Source: Cheilinus undulatus (taxonomy: Eukaryota > Chordata > Actinopteri > Labriformes > Labridae). From it: a DNA stretch of 64,000 nucleotides. The number at the start of each line of letters is the position of its first letter. The first letter of the stretch is position 1. The position numbers and the translations under genes are program-made. Shown piece by piece: positions 12,001-23,399 of the stretch. Location: contig NC_054869.1 of assembly GCF_018320785.1 (NCBI RefSeq), positions 34,326,289-34,390,288 on the forward strand, in the 5' to 3' direction. Below the pieces are notes generated by a model that ran no database searches, was not told the origin of the DNA, and was given only the letters and a program-made list of their open reading frames with translations.

Positions 12001-15000
12001 AGTATGAATTTATCATGCTAACTTACAGAAAGGTTTTAGCTGGATTTGTTTAATCTCCACCAGTTTTCAGCTGCTAAGTTTACAACCAAGCAAGGAAGGC
12101 TTTATTTGCCAGTGGTATCTCATATTCCTAGTAAAATATTCCCGGATAATTGCTTACAGGTTTATTTCAATAAAACTCATCAAACTAAAAGTCATTCCTT
12201 ATTGAACAGTTTTAATCTCTACCCTAAATATGACAACATATTTTTCCTCCATTACATTTTCTGAATTTAATAATCTTCTAGGGGCCGGATGGGAAGCTGT
12301 TGGAGGCCTGATGTGGTCCTTGGTCTGACTGGTGATGTAACTGTACTATGGCAATATTTTAAATTCATATTCATGAACTACCAATGACAGGAAAGGAGAA
12401 GTTGGGAAATGATAGCTCGAGGAAAGTAGACTTGAAGCTGAAAATCCTGGGAATTGGCAGGGGCTTGGTGGGATTTTGATAACTGGAATCAAAATCATTG
12501 CAACCCAAATCAAACTAGAAAAGTGTAGACACAACATGGCATATAAAATGCATTAACTTTCTTTGTTTGGGTCCTGAAATAGATTAAAAACAGTCTCAAA
12601 TTTTATTTTATGCAGTAACCCTGTGTGGGATCAAGATTAAGTCCATCATCCCATCATGTTATAAAGATGTTGCTGTTAGAGAAATGTTGCTGTTGTTAGA
12701 GTCTGTATCAGTAAACTGTGAGTAACCCAGCAGTCCACATGACTGAGTTAACCTTCCAGCCAGCTGCCTTTTCTCTCCTTGTGCGCATTGACCTGTTATC
12801 ACCCTGAGAGGACATTAGCACCCCTCGGTGAGGCTGACTCAGTGTTACAGCTGCATACAACAATACTTGTACCACTGATGTTTTTTTGGCTGAGGGTTTT
12901 ACAGAGATGAAAAATGCAAGATTGCTTTAACTGCTTTCTCCTGGATTTTGATACATTTTTCTACTCAACAGTGTTTGCTGCTTAAAGACTAAAACAACTC
13001 GGTGGAGTAGCTGAAGGAAACTTGTCCCTCTATTAGCCCAGCAAATCTTAAAGTCCACTCTTTAAGTCCTTTAGGATGTCCAAGCTTCAAATCAAGCCTC
13101 GGGATATTTGACGTTTCAAATAGAATCTCATCCATTAGCAAACAAAAAAAAAGCCTGCCTCACTTTAGCCCACACAATGGAATCATTGCCTCTGTAGCCT
13201 GTGGTCACTGGTGTATGTTTAAACATGACAATGGAAAGGGTTAGTGGTTACAAATGGTCTTTTTAAAGCAGACCCATAAAGGGAAGGAGAGAAGAACCCC
13301 TAATTTACCTGCCAACCAAGAGCTCCTGCTAGATGTAATGACAAGTCTCACTGGAAGTGATTAAGAACACAAACATGCCATTATTTACCCTCATGCCTTT
13401 GTTTAAGCAGCTCTGTTTCTTCATTAAATCCTGCAGAGTGAAGACACAGAGCAACAGATCATCAGGGAAACCTTCCACTTGGTGTCGAAAAGAGACGAGA
13501 ACGTGTGTAATTTCCTTGAAGGTGGCATGTAAGTTCTCTAAATGTAAATGTTTAAGAAGCAGGGAAACATCTCTAAAGTAAAAATGTACAACATGTACTG
13601 ATGAAGCATCACTGGATTTTATTTCACGCTACAGGAAAGCTTAGAGAGATTTTATGAATGACGATCAGTAGTAACAGTGTTCATTTATTATTCATGAATG
13701 AGGAACAGACTGAGGTGTTGGTTTACTCCTCCGCCTACACTACTGTTGCAACATCTCTGTCTAAAAGGGTTGTGTGATACAAAGGCTGTATGGTTATGAA
13801 ATATTAAATTGTAAAGTTCATTAAGGATTTAGACTATTAAAGAGTAGGAGTATATCAGCATTTGTGTCATACCTCCTTTTATCTTCTTTTAATTTATCTG
13901 TCTGTGTGTAAAGCACTTTGTGCTACATTTTCTTGTATGAAAAGTGCTATATAAATAAAGTTTGATTGATTGATTGATTGATCAGCCACAGGTTCGCAAC
14001 TCCTTTTGAGTGATTGCACATGTAAAAGAGGTTTACAAAAACACTTCCTGAGGCCTTTTTGATTAGAAAACATGGCACTTTTCCTTTCCCAACACAGATA
14101 CCCTGGGTTAAATTTATTCTGTCTTCACATGCATGTACCCATGCCCATGGCACATTTAAAGATATATCACATATCTGTACATAAGATAAGGTACAAGTGT
14201 AATGTTTCTCTGTGTTTCAGGCTGATTGGAGGATCAGACTATAAGCTGATCTACAGACACTACGCCACGCTCTACTTTGTGTTCTGTGTGGACTCCTCAG
14301 AGAGTGAACTAGGAATTTTAGACTTAATCCAGGTAAACAAAGGAATGACTTGGTGTTTTGTGTGAAGTTTGTGCCTTATTGTTGTTTCTTTTATATCAAA
14401 ATCTTTTCATTCACAGGTTTTCGTGGAAACGTTGGACAAATGCTTCGAGAATGTCTGTGAACTTGACTTGATTTTCCATGTAGACAAGGTAAGATAAACC
14501 TTTAAATGTTTGTAACCCCTTTGTGATGATTTACGTTTTTCTAACACTGCTACGGTGTTTCATCTAAAACATGGAACCTAGCCTTTTTTGCAAATATAAA
14601 CCTGTTACATTCTCTCTGAGTCATTATTGCTCCATATTATTGTCATGCTTATCTGATGAATCCAGTAGTGATTTTTTAAAGATTTTGACTTCCCAAATTT
14701 GAAGTTGACCAATTTGCAAAGTCATATGACATGACCTTGCCATTGCCACATATTTGATGGTAAATGCCATTCTAGCAATACAATTTCTTAAAAGTTGGTT
14801 GTAAACATGCAGCCATGTAGAGTTATAGAGCTTATCACTGAGAGTTTATTTACTAAATAATTACTAATTCTAATTTTTGATCATCAATTATTTTCTTCCA
14901 CCAAACCGCCAACTCTATCAACCTTATAATCTCAATCATGCAGATTTGTTGCTTTCTGTGTGTAATTTGACAGTAGCCAGTCAAAATAGTCATTAATTTC

Positions 15001-18000
15001 AGGTTTCTGCATAACAAATGAAGCAAACTGGGTGGCAGGTAGCCTAGTGGTTGTGTCTGTTTCCTCTATGTACAAGGGTTTTTGTTGTCAAAACAGCCGG
15101 GGTTCAAAATTAACCCATTGCTCTTTTCCCGTTATTTACTACTCCTTTTTTCTTGCTGTTTCCAAATCTTTCCAAAGTCCTTTGTCTCCAACAGAAGATG
15201 TAAAGTCCCAAAAATTAATCTTAAAGAAATCCACAAATTAAACAGATTTAATGATGAGAAACACAACTTGCTTTTTATTGCATTTATATGTCCATTTATG
15301 CATATGTTTCCTTTGGTTAGGACAATAAACTGCGACTTTGAAGAGTAATCTTAAGTGATTAAAGAACTAAGTTTAAATTTTAAAAAAGACCTTCAAAAGA
15401 CCTTTGTATAATCCACTTAATAACTGCTTTATCATGGTTTTAGTCAATATCTGCAAATCTATTTTTAAATAAGAGATTTTTTACAGGGCAGAAGAAGTGA
15501 CCAGTTAGATAACCTTTGATCTGTTTTCATGATCAAACATGAGAGAAAACATTGGCACTCTAGGAGTCTGACACCAAAAGAAGTGATGAAGAAGAAAAAA
15601 TCCAAATTTTGCTGTCAGCTCTCGTTTTCCCTATTAGTGCATATCTAATCATAATACACAGATTCTATGATAATTGTTAATTTGCAAACCATTTTTATGG
15701 CTGACATTTGGTATCAGTGTGGCCAATTAACTTCATAACCTCATCTGTTTAGAGGGCTATATTTTCAAATTAAAATATTGCCATTTGTCACTGGTGATTC
15801 AATAGATTTATCACACAAGCCAGGACAATGGTGTATTATTGCACTGATATTTTCTCCTACCCCTGATACATGCTAAAGTTAAGATATTAGCTGTTCAGTC
15901 AATGTAGATGCACTGTGAGCTACATTAAAACCACTGTATAAGTTTACTACTATAAAACATGCTTCATGTGTTATTTTTTCAGGTGCACAACATCCTTGCA
16001 GAGATGGTAATGGGCGGGATGGTCCTGGAAACCAACATGAACGAAATCATCACACAGGTGGATGCCCAGAACAAGATGGAGAAGTCTGAGGTAAGCTTGA
16101 CCCGGCTCACTCTCTCCATGTACGTATGTATGACTTGACTTTACCTCCATACTCTCTGAGGTATCGTGTACAGTATGCAGGCATGTGTGTATGCTGCACC
16201 CTGCATGCTTCTCTCCGGGGATCTTGTGGATGCTCCCTACCTACTCTTGAGTGTTTGTGCCCTTTTTTTCGGCCTCTCCTCTCGCTGCTGCTCTGCTCTC
16301 CACACAGGTCGAGACTCAACATATCCTCTCCTGTATCCCTTAGTAAAAATATATCATAGTAATCACTTTAGTTGCTATTATGGAGACTTAACTGTACCAC
16401 TGTCTGGTGCATTTCTGACCATTAAATCACTCAAACACCATCTCATATATGATCATAGATTTGTTGTATTTATGAAACATGTTGATTTACTTACATTCTG
16501 GAGGAAATGTGATTTTTACACACTGTTAATGTTAGAGTAAACACTCCTTATGATGTGTTTTGTAACATCTAAGAGTGTCTTCTTAAATATATGCTCTACT
16601 AAAGGACATTGCTTTGCTTCCCATGCAGCTTCTGCAGCATTTAAATATTCAATTAGACAGTTTAAATTCGACAGACAGCCAGAGACAATTAAAGCAATCA
16701 TTTCAGTTTTGTAAAATGCTGACTTGAAGTTTGATAGTCCTAACCCTAAATTGTTTTACTGGTATAGGCTTTTTTTCAAGTTCAGTAGAATTTTTTTCCT
16801 GGGTGTGCAACAATTATTTTGTCAAGTTTTCTCCTGGCTGACATTTTATGTTTGCTCTAACATTTGAATTATCAAAAGTTTTAGCCTTAACAAGCACTTG
16901 TTGTAATGACCTGACTTGCATTTTGTGCTTTTAATGAGACAGAATCTTCTTTTTGGATTGATGTTCTGTAAGCAGAGTCGTTTACTGTTCTACAATCATC
17001 AGAGCTGCTCTGTCTTTCCCTCTTGGACCTACCCTAGACCACAGTGTATCTGTGCGTTACACTCTGATACTGATTCACAATGACATTGTCCATTTATAGG
17101 GCAATCTCTGGGGAACAAGGAATGACCTGTTCTCCTTCCAAATGGCACTGATTAATGGCATTACCCCTCTCTCATCAAACTCTTTCTATTAATGTCTTGA
17201 TTTTTTTGCTGTAAATTTAATCCTGAGAGGCTCTGTAGGTCATTTTTCTTCAAAGATGTGGTCTATGATAGGTCCTATCACTTTTTTTCTGTGGAGATAA
17301 ACTGTAATTACTTTAATCTGCTTTAACATTCCTCATTCCTCTTTTTCCTGACTCTGTCTAGTTCTTTCCATTCTTCTCTCTCTCTCTCTTTACAGACGTT
17401 TATCTTTCAGTCTACCAGGCAGGACAGGTAGACACAGGTACTGCTAAATTTACAACCAAGTACTTCAACCGAAATTAAAGCTGACCTCCCCCATAAGTCT
17501 CCATACGGCCCCCCATGTAATAATAAACTGATGTCACTAACATATAGTAGGAATCTTTCTCAGCAGACCCAGAAATGATTCTAGTACACTTGAAAATTTA
17601 CAGAAAATAAAAATTTTGAAATATGCTCATTCAATTTCCTGCACTGAGTTCCACAATAGAGTAAATCTCACTAACAAATCTGTGTGATAGATTCTGTAAG
17701 CTAGTACCAGCGTCTTTTAAGCTAAGCTTTGCTTTGCATAAAGAGAAGTAACTAGAGGAAACACCTAACTAGGCTCCATACAAAAGTGCCAACTAGCACT
17801 TTTAAAGCTCTGTCACAATAGTTTGTTTCAAAGAAAACTGAAGGTGATATAATTAGTTTTTCCCTGTCTCTCTTCAGTTGTCCAATCAAATAAAGGCAAA
17901 CAACTAAGAAGAAACTATAAAAAGGAAACATGATTTGATTTTTTTCATCAGAAAACGCAACTTACAAATATTCAGCACAGAGCTATGAAGAACACCACTG

Positions 18001-21000
18001 TCCACAAGGGGCACCGAAATCTACACAGCAAATACTCCTGACAGGAGCTTCAACTTCGAAATAAAAAGTCTGGGTTCAGCTCTTACTTGGACAAAAAATA
18101 CACTCAAAATACTATTTTGAACTCCTGAAAATTTTAATGACAGTTTTCCTCTTTTTTGACATTCATATAGCAAACATCTTAGTTTGCTAACAGTTTAGCT
18201 TTTCAAGCCCCTGTAAGGACCTTTTAGTTTATGCAGTTTGGTGTCCCATATGGTCAAAGCTGAAAATTTGTTTAATGTGAAAATCAGAGATTTTTTTCTT
18301 AGGCCATATCATCCAGTCCTACTAATAACTATAACCTTTTCCTTTAAGGTCTCGTCCTGTCCACATGTCTCAAACCAGCACTAAAAACCCTGCTTTGTAA
18401 ATCATGTTTACCTTAGCACTGATATCCCTTACAGACAAGAAATAGAGAACTGCTCCAACCTACTAGACAATTAAACCACTGATGTGTGTTACACTGCTTA
18501 CACAAGGTTTGGTTTAAAACCACACTATAATAGACCAGCACAGTAGGTCTTTAGACTACCCACTGTTTGGGAAAACCTATCTTTAGTCTGAATAGAGACC
18601 TACGTGCTGGGTCAGCATTCCTCTCAGTTAAAGCCACGGTCATCTGTCCATCTGACACAAGTCTCCTTGATTCTTGGCAGAGAGGGGGATGCCTGTAAGA
18701 CAAACGGTCTATTGATTAAACCTTGTGAAAGTGGATAAATCTACATTCCCCACATACTTTATGGGAGTCATCTTGTTCGAGGGTTAACAAGGCTACTCAT
18801 GAACGGATACTTCTCTGTATTTTTTAAGCCTCTGGGTCATTTTTGGGTCTTTCTGCTAAAGATTTAGTTGGGGGGAGGGATCTCTAACAGCAGTGATTCT
18901 CAACTGTCTGGCCACACTTGAGTTTAAAATAATGCCCAGCCATTCCCTTTATGCAAATTTCCCTTATTATTCAAACTACCAAAACTACCTGGAAGCTTTA
19001 AAACTACATTAGTCATTTGAACTTTCACATTGAGATTCATTCTGTTAGAGAGAAGTGCCTCCCCTTTCCTGAGAATAGATTTACCATTATAGTTTAGTGC
19101 TATAGGTGTAAAGCAACCTCATGCCATCAGTAGTTAAAACTATAGACATATACATAAATGGCACACTACTCCTACTTCTCTATTCTCACAATATGTGTTA
19201 AAGGGATATTTCAGTATTTTTTAAGTTGGGTTGTATAAGGTACTCGGTGAAGTAGGGGCATTAGCCTACAGTGATTTCAGGGTGTGTTGCCCCTTTAGGA
19301 ATGACATGCTTGGGGAAGCTAGGCTAAACAGCGCTATAGAAAGGTACAGGTGCTCTGTGTAATTTAGCGAGTTTGAGGTAATAATGGGCCAATAAACAGT
19401 GTTGGGTCAACTGTATGTTACATCAACATTTTTACAAGTGTTTTAGATTTCACCCAGCAAGCCTCTGTGTTTAGCACTATTTTGCAGTGTAAACTTCGGC
19501 TACAAGCTAAAAATTGGTTTTTCCAATTTTTCTCTGGAAAGTTGAAGAAGGTTTGTAAAATACCAGCATTCAGAAAGGCAGGGAACTCTGGATGGAGAGT
19601 AGCGCAGGCTGCAGGCGTCTGTGAGGCACTATCCTTTATCAGAAATGTCCTGAAGAAGTGATGATCCATTCATGACAGCAGTAGCTCTCCGTGTTTGTGG
19701 GTATGGGCGGGATCTCTGCTGCTAACCAGTATCCAATCAGGTTTCTTTCCTCTCTCTTTCTTCCTGCTGTCTCTTCATCGGCAGAAGTTGTTCCTCTGCG
19801 TAGTCTTGGTCATAAAAGTATCCCCTTGTTTCCAGAGTAAACATGTGCCATCATCATTTTAATTTTGTTTTAAATTTCTTGTTTTTTCTTGTTGTTGTCT
19901 CTAAAAAAAGCGAGGAAACCAAACAGCTGACCAGACTTGCTGAAGCGGAAGATCATGTTCCTTGTAGCCGAAGCTTGCATTGCAAAATAGTGCCAAACAC
20001 AGGGGCTTTCTGGGTGATGAATAAAACACTTCACAACATTTCTATGTGACGTACAGTTGAGCCGACACTGTTGTTTTTAGCCCATTTGACCTAAAATTCA
20101 CTAAATTACATAGGCATTGGTACCCGCTGTATAGCCTAGCTTCCCCAAGCATGTCACACTTAACCACACACTGAGATCCCTGGAGGCTAATGCCTCATAC
20201 AAACCAACTTAAAAAAACAGAAATATCCCTTTAATGCAGTTAAAATAGCTCAAATCTGTACAGAAGTAATTCCACCTTTTACGAGCACCAGAATTAAAAA
20301 TTTTGATAATGATATTAGTAAAAATCAAACTATTTTACTACTTTGATACCACGGCACAAATCGGAAGTCCAAGGCACCCAATACTTGCAGAGAAATCCAA
20401 CAAATTGTCGTTACAATGTGTTAGTGCACTTATGGCAATGTGTAGGAGTTTTCTTGCAAGTTTTGATGGATTAATTTCCCTCTTAAGCAACAATCTTTTG
20501 AGATGATGTCAATTTTTTTCAGGCTTTGGTATCTTTGATCTTATAGTATATTAAAATTGTGGAGAATATATTATTAAAACACGTGGTATTGAAAAGTAAA
20601 ATCTCTTAACATGAAGCACAGCATTACCTGTAATATAACACCCAATACTACCCTAACATGGATTTTTTAAATCTGACTCACACGATCTATCTATCCAACT
20701 ATCATTTCCGTCTTCACATCCAAGTCCATTTTTCTGCTTTATTCGATTCTCTTCTCGCATTTTACCCAAATCGGTCCTCAAGAGTCCGGTGGGTTCACTT
20801 TCCGAGCGATGCTGCCTTTTGTCCATTTACTGAATGCCCGGTACTTCTCAGTACGTCAGAGTTAGTGAATGGTCGAGTTCAGTATGTCCTCTCACAGTTG
20901 ATTCATAATTGGCTCTGGTTGTGGTGTAAATCATGTTGAAACCAAATAATGCATGTGCATATGAAGCTATGAAGGCATCTGAATGTACATGTGCACATAT

Positions 21001-21327
21001 TGTCCGTCTCAGTAGCTGTCTCTGCTTCTGCATTTTGTCAGCAGTTCTCTGTCTTAGTACTCTGTTTAGCGCTGTGTCTGTGCGTGTATGTATGTGTAGG
21101 TCCAGTGTTCAGTGTTACATGTGCTGTCATACAACACACGCTACAACAAACTACTGATTTGTGTCTTATCAACCCATGTGTGTGTTTTGTGTGTGTAGGC
21201 GGGTATTGCAGGAGCGCCTGCTCGTGCCGTGTCAGCTGTAAAGAACATGAACCTCCCGGAAATGCCCAGAAACATCAACATTGGTGACATCAGCATAAAA
21301 GTGCCAAATTTACCTTCCTTCAAATAG
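2679..21327 (+). CDS. AP3S1: AP-3 complex subunit sigma-1 (sigma-3A), complete, six coding exons
   Basis: Small chain of the AP-3 heterotetramer (delta, beta-3, mu-3, sigma-3), a cytosolic coat that sorts dileucine-type cargo from endosomes and trans-Golgi to lysosomes and related organelles. Coding exons are 2679-2747, 13437-13528, 14221-14332, 14417-14488, 15983-16090 and 21199-21327. All introns are GT-AG, and the exons join in phase to 193 codons plus TAG, the length of the human protein as recalled. The product is one clathrin-adaptor small-chain (longin-fold) domain, starting [20 protein letters not shown], with the family block [20 protein letters not shown] near residues 66-85. The C-terminus [10 protein letters not shown] is typical of AP3S1, whereas AP3S2 ends differently. 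One residue in GGSDYKL (Tyr, about residue 62) matches my recall of AP3S2 rather than human AP3S1 (Asn). COMMD10 follows about 1.7 kb beyond the last poly(A) signal. The main alternative is the AP3S2 paralogue, which the C-terminus argues against. Confidence 0.96.
5285..5400. mobile_element. Terminal fragment of a hAT-like repeat
   Basis: The minus strand of this segment reads 'accaactggtgggttgggac' and continues through a region containing 'gggtcatgga'. This resembles the end of a common vertebrate hAT-type element that begins with a 'caactggtgggtcgggacc' motif. Only one end is visible. The match is from memory. Confidence 0.35.
6930..7215 (+). repeat. Dispersed repeat, copy A
   Basis: Shares long collinear similarity with 9655-9915, including an identical 'ctggggtggaggagggttg', then 'cttgcagag', 'gccaata', 'ctgatga-ggcttgtgtga-atcagctga' type blocks and 'gcctgcc'. 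The two copies lie in the same orientation within one intron and are clearly diverged. No coding capacity or terminal inverted repeat is seen. Confidence 0.6.
9026..9066. repeat. (CAG)n triplet repeat inside the hAT-like element
   Basis: About ten nearly uninterrupted CAG/GCA units, with a slightly imperfect start (caggagcagcag). The + strand frame translates to an alanine run, but it belongs to a transposon interior and is not a host exon. Confidence 0.9.
9130..9165. repeat. T-rich tract
   Basis: Two adjacent poly-T runs separated by a single C, within the hAT-like element. This is simple sequence only. Confidence 0.85.
9570..9915 (+). repeat. Dispersed repeat, copy B, with hAT-like start
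   Basis: Begins with 'aggggtgtccaaacttttt', a motif found at the ends of vertebrate hAT-type repeats, and from 9655 is collinear with copy A at 6930-7215. It lies 35 bases beyond the complete hAT-like element, suggesting clustered or nested insertion. No complementary right end was identified. Confidence 0.5.
10295..10330. mobile_element. Possible terminus of a TTAA-type repeat
   Basis: Contains 'gaagtatccctttaag', resembling the right end (aaatatccctttaa) of the TTAA-flanked element at 19198-20234. Only the end is present. Confidence 0.35.
10331..11079 (-). mobile_element. Tc1-like transposon, 5' part, degenerate
   Basis: The minus strand starts at 11079 with 'tacactacatggacaaaagt', the terminal sequence of a common teleost Tc1-like family. 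It then follows my recall of that family through the transposase start (a peptide near 10930 resembling [16 protein letters not shown] in one frame). A later conserved block survives as FGLGPLSP near 10340, with WWRRGNG just before it (Tc1 motif KFGGGGxMVWG). The copy ends there, so the catalytic C-terminal third and right terminus are missing. Frameshifts and stops make it inactive. Confidence 0.7.
11150..11336 (-). mobile_element. tRNA-derived SINE, full-length-like copy
   Basis: Read on the minus strand from 11336, it has an A-box-like 'tgacctagtggttaaaggc', a B-box-like 'gggttcgaaactgg', a pyrimidine-rich body and the tail 'aataaaggcacaaaaatgcc'. The same body and tail recur at 15030-15226 and 30530-30646. 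SINEs of this kind are transcribed by Pol III and mobilised by a partner LINE. Confidence 0.7.
13437..13528 (+). CDS. AP3S1: AP3S1 coding exon 2
   Basis: Thirty codons plus two bases ([14 protein letters not shown]...NFLEGG), acceptor ctgcag and donor gtaagt. The split codon AT|G gives Met where human AP3S1 has Leu. Confidence 0.95.
13529..14220 (+). other. AP3S1: AP3S1 intron 2
   Basis: Donor gtaagt and acceptor tttcag. Contains the LINE tail at 13885-13982; no other feature was recognised. Confidence 0.85.
13885..13982 (+). mobile_element. LINE 3' tail with (GATT)n
   Basis: Carries 'tgtaaagcactttgtgc' and 'aaaagtgctatataaataaa' followed by five GATT units. This is the same kind of L2-like 3' end as at 1-228, so it is a 5'-truncated insertion. 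Confidence 0.6.
14221..14332 (+). CDS. AP3S1: AP3S1 coding exon 3
   Basis: Encodes [20 protein letters not shown]... to ...LGILDLIQ. It includes the most conserved adaptor small-chain block. Acceptor tttcag, donor gtaaac. Confidence 0.96.
14417..14488 (+). CDS. AP3S1: AP3S1 coding exon 4
   Basis: Twenty-four codons, [20 protein letters not shown] then HVDK. Acceptor tcacag, donor gtaaga, phase 0 at both ends. The preceding intron is only 84 bases. Confidence 0.96.
14489..15982 (+). other. AP3S1: AP3S1 intron 4
   Basis: AT-rich, holds the SINE at 15030-15226, and is otherwise featureless. Donor gtaaga, acceptor tttcag. Confidence 0.85.
15030..15226 (+). mobile_element. tRNA-derived SINE, diverged copy
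   Basis: Starts 'gggtggcaggtagcctagtg', has a B-box-like 'gccggggttcaaaatt' and ends 'taaagtcccaaaaattaat', matching the SINE at 11150-11336 in order and spacing. It is more diverged and includes extra internal bases. Confidence 0.6.
15983..16090 (+). CDS. AP3S1: AP3S1 coding exon 5
   Basis: Thirty-six codons, [20 protein letters not shown] through ...NKMEKSE. Acceptor tttcag, donor gtaagc, phase 0. Confidence 0.96.
16091..21198 (+). other. AP3S1: AP3S1 intron 5 (5.1 kb)
   Basis: Donor gtaagc, acceptor gtgtag. Apart from the TTAA-flanked element at 19198-20234 there is only AT-rich sequence, a short CT run near 17374-17390 and a TG-rich stretch just before exon 6. No extra exon is needed: exons 5 and 6 join in phase. 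Confidence 0.85.
19198..20234. mobile_element. TTAA-flanked element with ~300-bp inverted arms
   Basis: The left arm (19198-19506) and right arm (19961-20234) are imperfect inverted copies, sharing 'acatgcttggggaagctagg' and 'cactattttgca' type blocks as well as ends TTAAAGGGATATTTC and its complement. TTAA at both ends suggests a Kolobok- or piggyBac-type target duplication. The centre (about 450 bases) has no recognisable transposase, so this is a non-autonomous element. It could form a long hairpin in the AP3S1 pre-mRNA. Confidence 0.7.
21199..21327 (+). CDS. AP3S1: AP3S1 coding exon 6 (C-terminal)
   Basis: Forty-two codons and TAG, containing [20 protein letters not shown] and ending [10 protein letters not shown]. 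The tail is diagnostic for AP3S1. Acceptor gtgtag. Confidence 0.96.
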   Translation, partial: AGIAGAPARAVSAVKNMNLPEMPRNINIGDISIKVPNLPSFK

Positions 21328-21860
21328 TGGCAGCAACAGATCCTGAGCCTGCAGATGTCAGCCAATGTTTACCATGATGCAATCTGTTTACCAAAACCTC
21401 AGATTACTTAATTTTATCAAAGTATACCTCCTGAAGGTACTGTGTGATTTGACACTCCCTGTTCTGGTGTTTTCTCTTTGTTTTTCCTATTAAAGAAAAG
21501 AATGTTTTACTTGTTTTTTGTCTGTTTGTTTTCTGGAAGGAAAAATGAAGTATTTATTTATCACTGGTACATTCCCTCTGCCTCACTGGAGGTTGGCCCT
21601 TGATGTTAAGCTGCTACAGCGCAGATCTGTGACAGTTTGTAACTGAAATCATTTCACCAACTCAAGTGTTTTAAGCAGGAAGTAAAGGCAGATTGGTTTG
21701 GTTTTTCCAGACCAGAAAAATCAATCAATGAAGAAACAAGATCGAAGCATTTGTGATAGTGAATTGAAGCAGGTCTGCTAAAGTATTGACAGTCATATAT
21801 CACAACCTGTTTGTAAAATCAGTGCAAACAATAAAGAATATTATAATATTGTAGATATGC
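21328..21860 (+). other. AP3S1: AP3S1 3' UTR with poly(A) signals
   Basis: After the stop codon, ATTAAA occurs at about 21490 and a canonical AATAAA at 21830-21835. A further ATTAAA lies near 21952. The AATAAA is the most likely main signal, giving a UTR of roughly 530 bases. The cleavage site is not determined. Confidence 0.6.
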
Positions 21861-23399
21861 TTTGTGACAGAAAGATGGATATATATGCTGAAATTATTTT
21901 TCTTTTTCTTGTTTGTATGCAAAATATTTTTCAATGATTTATCATGTCTTATTAAACAATTCTCTTAATTTTATTCTGTGCATGACTTTTTTTCTTGTTT
22001 TTTTTTTCCAACATAATAAACTGCCGAAACTCAAACTTTGTAATTGTCTTTTTTCATGATAATTTAATCCTGTATAATCAACATGTAAATCATTCACCTT
22101 TCCTGTACAGGCCAGCTGGAACAGTCTGGCCATGTGCCAGGAGGCCAGTTAGGTTTGTATGCCTAACGATACTGAAGTCAAGTATATGAGTCGACTTCTT
22201 TTTCAAAAGTCAAACAATACAAATGTGCCAAGAAATCAAATCCGAGGTGACATTACACTCAAAGCAGCAACAAAAGTGAGCATCAAACAATAAAGGTTCA
22301 CAAACAAAGCAAAATACTTATTATTTTATCATTAAAATACATGAGCTAGAACTCCAATTAACTATTTTGCTACTGATGCATCATCTAAAGCCCATTGGTA
22401 GAGGGCTTCTTATAAACTCAACATAATTTTATAGGTTATAATGCATTTCTGCAGATTTAACTCCAAAGCAGTACATAAAGTTGAAAAACTTTAAACATCT
22501 TGAGCAGTAAACTAACAAATTATTGCACTTTGGGGCATATTGAGTGTTTTTTACAGATAATAATCTAAACTGAGTTCATATTTAAGTTGTAATGTAGTCA
22601 GTTGTTTCCACCATCTCTTTAGAAAATTATCCTGATTCTTCTTTAACCTATGCAGTTATTGAGATAATCCTTAATCCTTATTTACAGAGGGAAAATTCAG
22701 TTATTGCAGCAACACAGAGACGAACAATACGTATTCATCGGATGATCAATTATCTCAATCTATAGCTGTACAGTATGTCGATTTTGCAATAAGTTTGCAG
22801 CCAAGAATTTGAAATAAAAAACTACATTGATTTTTTTAATAATTAACCATTTAGGAATTATGATTGTTGGAACTTAAACGAGTTTAATATATGACGATTC
22901 AAGATTAACAAATTTTCACTTCCAAGACATACCCTACAGCACACATGGAAGCCAAATGCTGTTTTCCCCCCAAATCACAGTCATACTCACAGGATATATC
23001 AAAGATCAACGCCAGACACACGCCAGTTAAAATATTATATGTGGCAAATAATAACCGGTTATATTTAAAAACAGAATCGAAATTTAAAAATATAATAAAA
23101 AATGTATTAAATAAAGGAATTTACGTTTCAAAGCCTATTTAAACCCGTGATAGGCCCTTTGATATCCCACTTTTTTTTCATGCTGTTTGTCCATTGTGTA
23201 TTCCGTAGCTCATATATTTTATGCGCTGCTTTTACGCAACGTGAGCGTTAAACAGATGAATGTTGACAGCTGCAGCAAGGTTAATCTATTGGTAACAGAG
23301 TTGTGCTGGATTCTGTTGGGGTTCTTTTTTTAAAAAAAAAAAATAGTTTTTGAGTTTTAATCGTTGACTTCTTTCAAAAGAAACTTGTCTTTTACACAC
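21861..23399. other. Intergenic gap between AP3S1 and COMMD10
   Basis: AT-rich, with a T-run near 21998-22012. Short ORFs present do not resemble known proteins. Nothing resembling LVRN or ARL14EPL, which I recall between these genes in human, was recognised. Confidence 0.6.

Larger units (their letters stand above)
2748..13436 (+). other. AP3S1: AP3S1 intron 1 (10.7 kb)
   Basis: Donor gtgagt and acceptor ctgcag. It contains most of the gene's transposons (listed separately between 5290 and 11336). The stretches 2748-5240, 7220-8550 and 11340-13430 are AT-rich, show no recognisable exon, and hold only short simple repeats such as CATA units near 8228-8245. Confidence 0.85.

Noticed and set aside
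20991..21287. 98-codon ORF overlapping AP3S1 exon 6 in another frame
   Set aside because: It reads through the intron and the exon out of the conserved frame.
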